From positions 1 to 5,450 of the forward strand of contig JASHXR010000001.1 of assembly GCA_030043435.1 (NCBI GenBank): 5,450 nucleotides of DNA. Reading direction: 5' to 3'. Under the pieces are notes generated by a model. The model made no database searches. It was not told where the DNA came from and was given only the letters and a program-made list of their open reading frames with translations. Position numbers and translations under genes: made by a program. This document shows positions 4,795 through 5,450 of the stretch, piece after piece. The stretch is from Microcaldota archaeon (lineage in GTDB: Archaea; Micrarchaeota; Micrarchaeia; Micrarchaeales; CABMGC01). The stretch's first letter is position 1. Each line of letters starts with the position of its first letter.

Positions 4795-5450
4795 ATGCAT
4801 ATGCGCTACGATGCGAGGAGCATGCTGATTGGCGAGAAGGAGATGAGGAAGGCTGCTGTGCCGAAGAGCCTCTTCACAGACAAGGCGGACCGCGGCGTAG
4901 CGGTCATCATAGCCGGCAGCAGGCGCTATCACGGAGCTCCGACCCTCGCCTCCCTTGCAGCACAGAACATGCTCGCCTCGCTGAGGGTCGGCGCAGGTTA
5001 TGCCGTCGCATACGTGCCAAGCTCCATCGCCCCGATAGTCAGGTCGCAGTCGCCTGTAATAGTCGTGAATGACCTTGGCAGGGACCGCGTCGTCTTCAAC
5101 GAAGAGGTAGAGGGGGCTATACGGAGAGCAGATTCGGTGGTGATAGGCATGGGGATAGGGCGGGAAGAGAAGGCGCTGAGGGCAGTGGCCAGGATGCTCG
5201 ACCTCTGCGCCTCCCTAAAGAGGAAGACCGTGATAGACGCCGATGCGATACGCGCTATAAGGTACATGGAGCTACGGCCCGGCCAGAACGCGGTCATAAC
5301 TCCTCAGGACAGGGAGTTCGAGTCCGTCTCTGGGGTCGACGCGAGCGGGATGCGCCTCGCAGAGAGGATAGACGCGGCTGTAACGCTCTCCAGGCGCCTC
5401 GGCGCCGTCGTGCTGCTGAAAGGGCACGAGACCGTAGTGACAGACGGGCG
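4795..5450 (+). CDS. nnrD: ADP-dependent NAD(P)H-hydrate dehydratase (YjeF C-terminal / ribokinase-like), 3' partial
   Basis: This enzyme uses ADP to dehydrate the S form of damaged NADHX and NADPHX back to NAD(P)H, a metabolite-repair step in the cytosol. The visible 218 codons follow the family in order: AGSRRYHGAPTLASLAA (40-56), LRVGAGYAVAYVPSS (63-77), SPVIVV (86-91), VVIGMGIG (115-122; the usual form is GPGLG), VIDADAI (146-152; usual LDADAL), AVITPQDREFESVSG (166-180; usual TPHPGEF) and VVLLKGHETVVTDG (205-218; usual VLKG..T.V..). The family's GTGD.L.G active-site block would lie beyond the window edge. There is no YjeF N-terminal epimerase domain in front, so this is a stand-alone dehydratase unless an epimerase gene lies elsewhere. 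ATG 4795 has AGGTG four bases upstream; ATG 4801 (MRYDARSML) with GTGAT upstream is equally plausible. The frame stays open further upstream but has no domain there. It is 79 nt after the LOR gene, possibly co-transcribed. Confidence 0.87.
   Translation, partial: MHMRYDARSMLIGEKEMRKAAVPKSLFTDKADRGVAVIIAGSRRYHGAPTLASLAAQNMLASLRVGAGYAVAYVPSSIAPIVRSQSPVIVVNDLGRDRVVFNEEVEGAIRRADSVVIGMGIGREEKALRAVARMLDLCASLKRKTVIDADAIRAIRYMELRPGQNAVITPQDREFESVSGVDASGMRLAERIDAAVTLSRRLGAVVLLKGHETVVTDG

Noticed and set aside
1..5450. CRISPR array, insertion sequence, toxin-antitoxin or defence cassette
   Set aside because: There are no spaced multi-copy repeats and no transposase, nuclease or toxin motifs. The AbrB-like protein resembles antitoxins in fold only, is much longer, and has no toxin gene beside it.

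Overview
The window looks archaeal. It encodes a 52-residue Sec61-beta (SecG) protein with one C-terminal membrane helix. Several genes are preceded by TATA-box promoters that put the transcription start at or just upstream of the start codon. GGTGA-type ribosome sites occur, and AGG (Arg) and ATA (Ile) codons are common in a GC-rich background. Small membrane proteins, an AbrB-like protein fused to winged helices, a LURP-one-related protein and compact spacing would suit a DPANN-type archaeon such as a micrarchaeote. That phylum guess is inference from style only; the sequence does not prove it.

Layout, left to right. (1) The 3' end of a membrane protein gene (+, to 242). (2) A convergent four-helix membrane protein gene (-, 410-811), followed on its own strand by a strong hairpin plus pyrimidine-tract terminator (331-402). 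(3) A palindromic TATA element (841-852) lying between that gene and a UbiE/COQ5-type methyltransferase gene (+, 942-1634). (4) A trans-polyprenyl diphosphate synthase gene (-, 1618-2514), whose 3' end overlaps the methyltransferase by 17 nt tail to tail. (5) Divergent from it, the Sec61-beta gene (+, 2635-2793) with a clear TATA box. (6) Convergent with that, an AbrB-like and winged-helix DNA-binding protein gene (-, 2838-3803). (7) A 264-nt regulatory gap with a tandem 12-nt repeat, a palindrome and two back-to-back hairpins. (8) A LURP-one/scramblase-fold (LOR) protein with a glycine-rich tail (+, 4068-4715). (9) An ADP-dependent NAD(P)H-hydrate dehydratase gene (+, from 4795), cut by the right edge.

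How the parts fit. The methyltransferase and the prenyl synthase could act in one pathway: the synthase would make a polyprenyl tail and the methyltransferase would methylate the prenylated ring, as in menaquinone synthesis. The small residue five positions before the first aspartate-rich motif of the synthase points to a long-chain product, which suits a quinone tail. The synthase could instead supply lipid precursors. Sec61-beta and NnrD are housekeeping genes (protein translocation and NAD(P)H repair). The AbrB-like protein is the one apparent transcription regulator, and the repeats at its own promoter suggest autoregulation.

I see no CRISPR array, transposon, rRNA or convincing tRNA. No complete new system is evident. 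The points most worth a second look are the AbrB-winged-helix regulator with its repeat-bearing promoter, the altered second aspartate-rich region of the prenyl synthase, and the LOR protein with its glycine tail.
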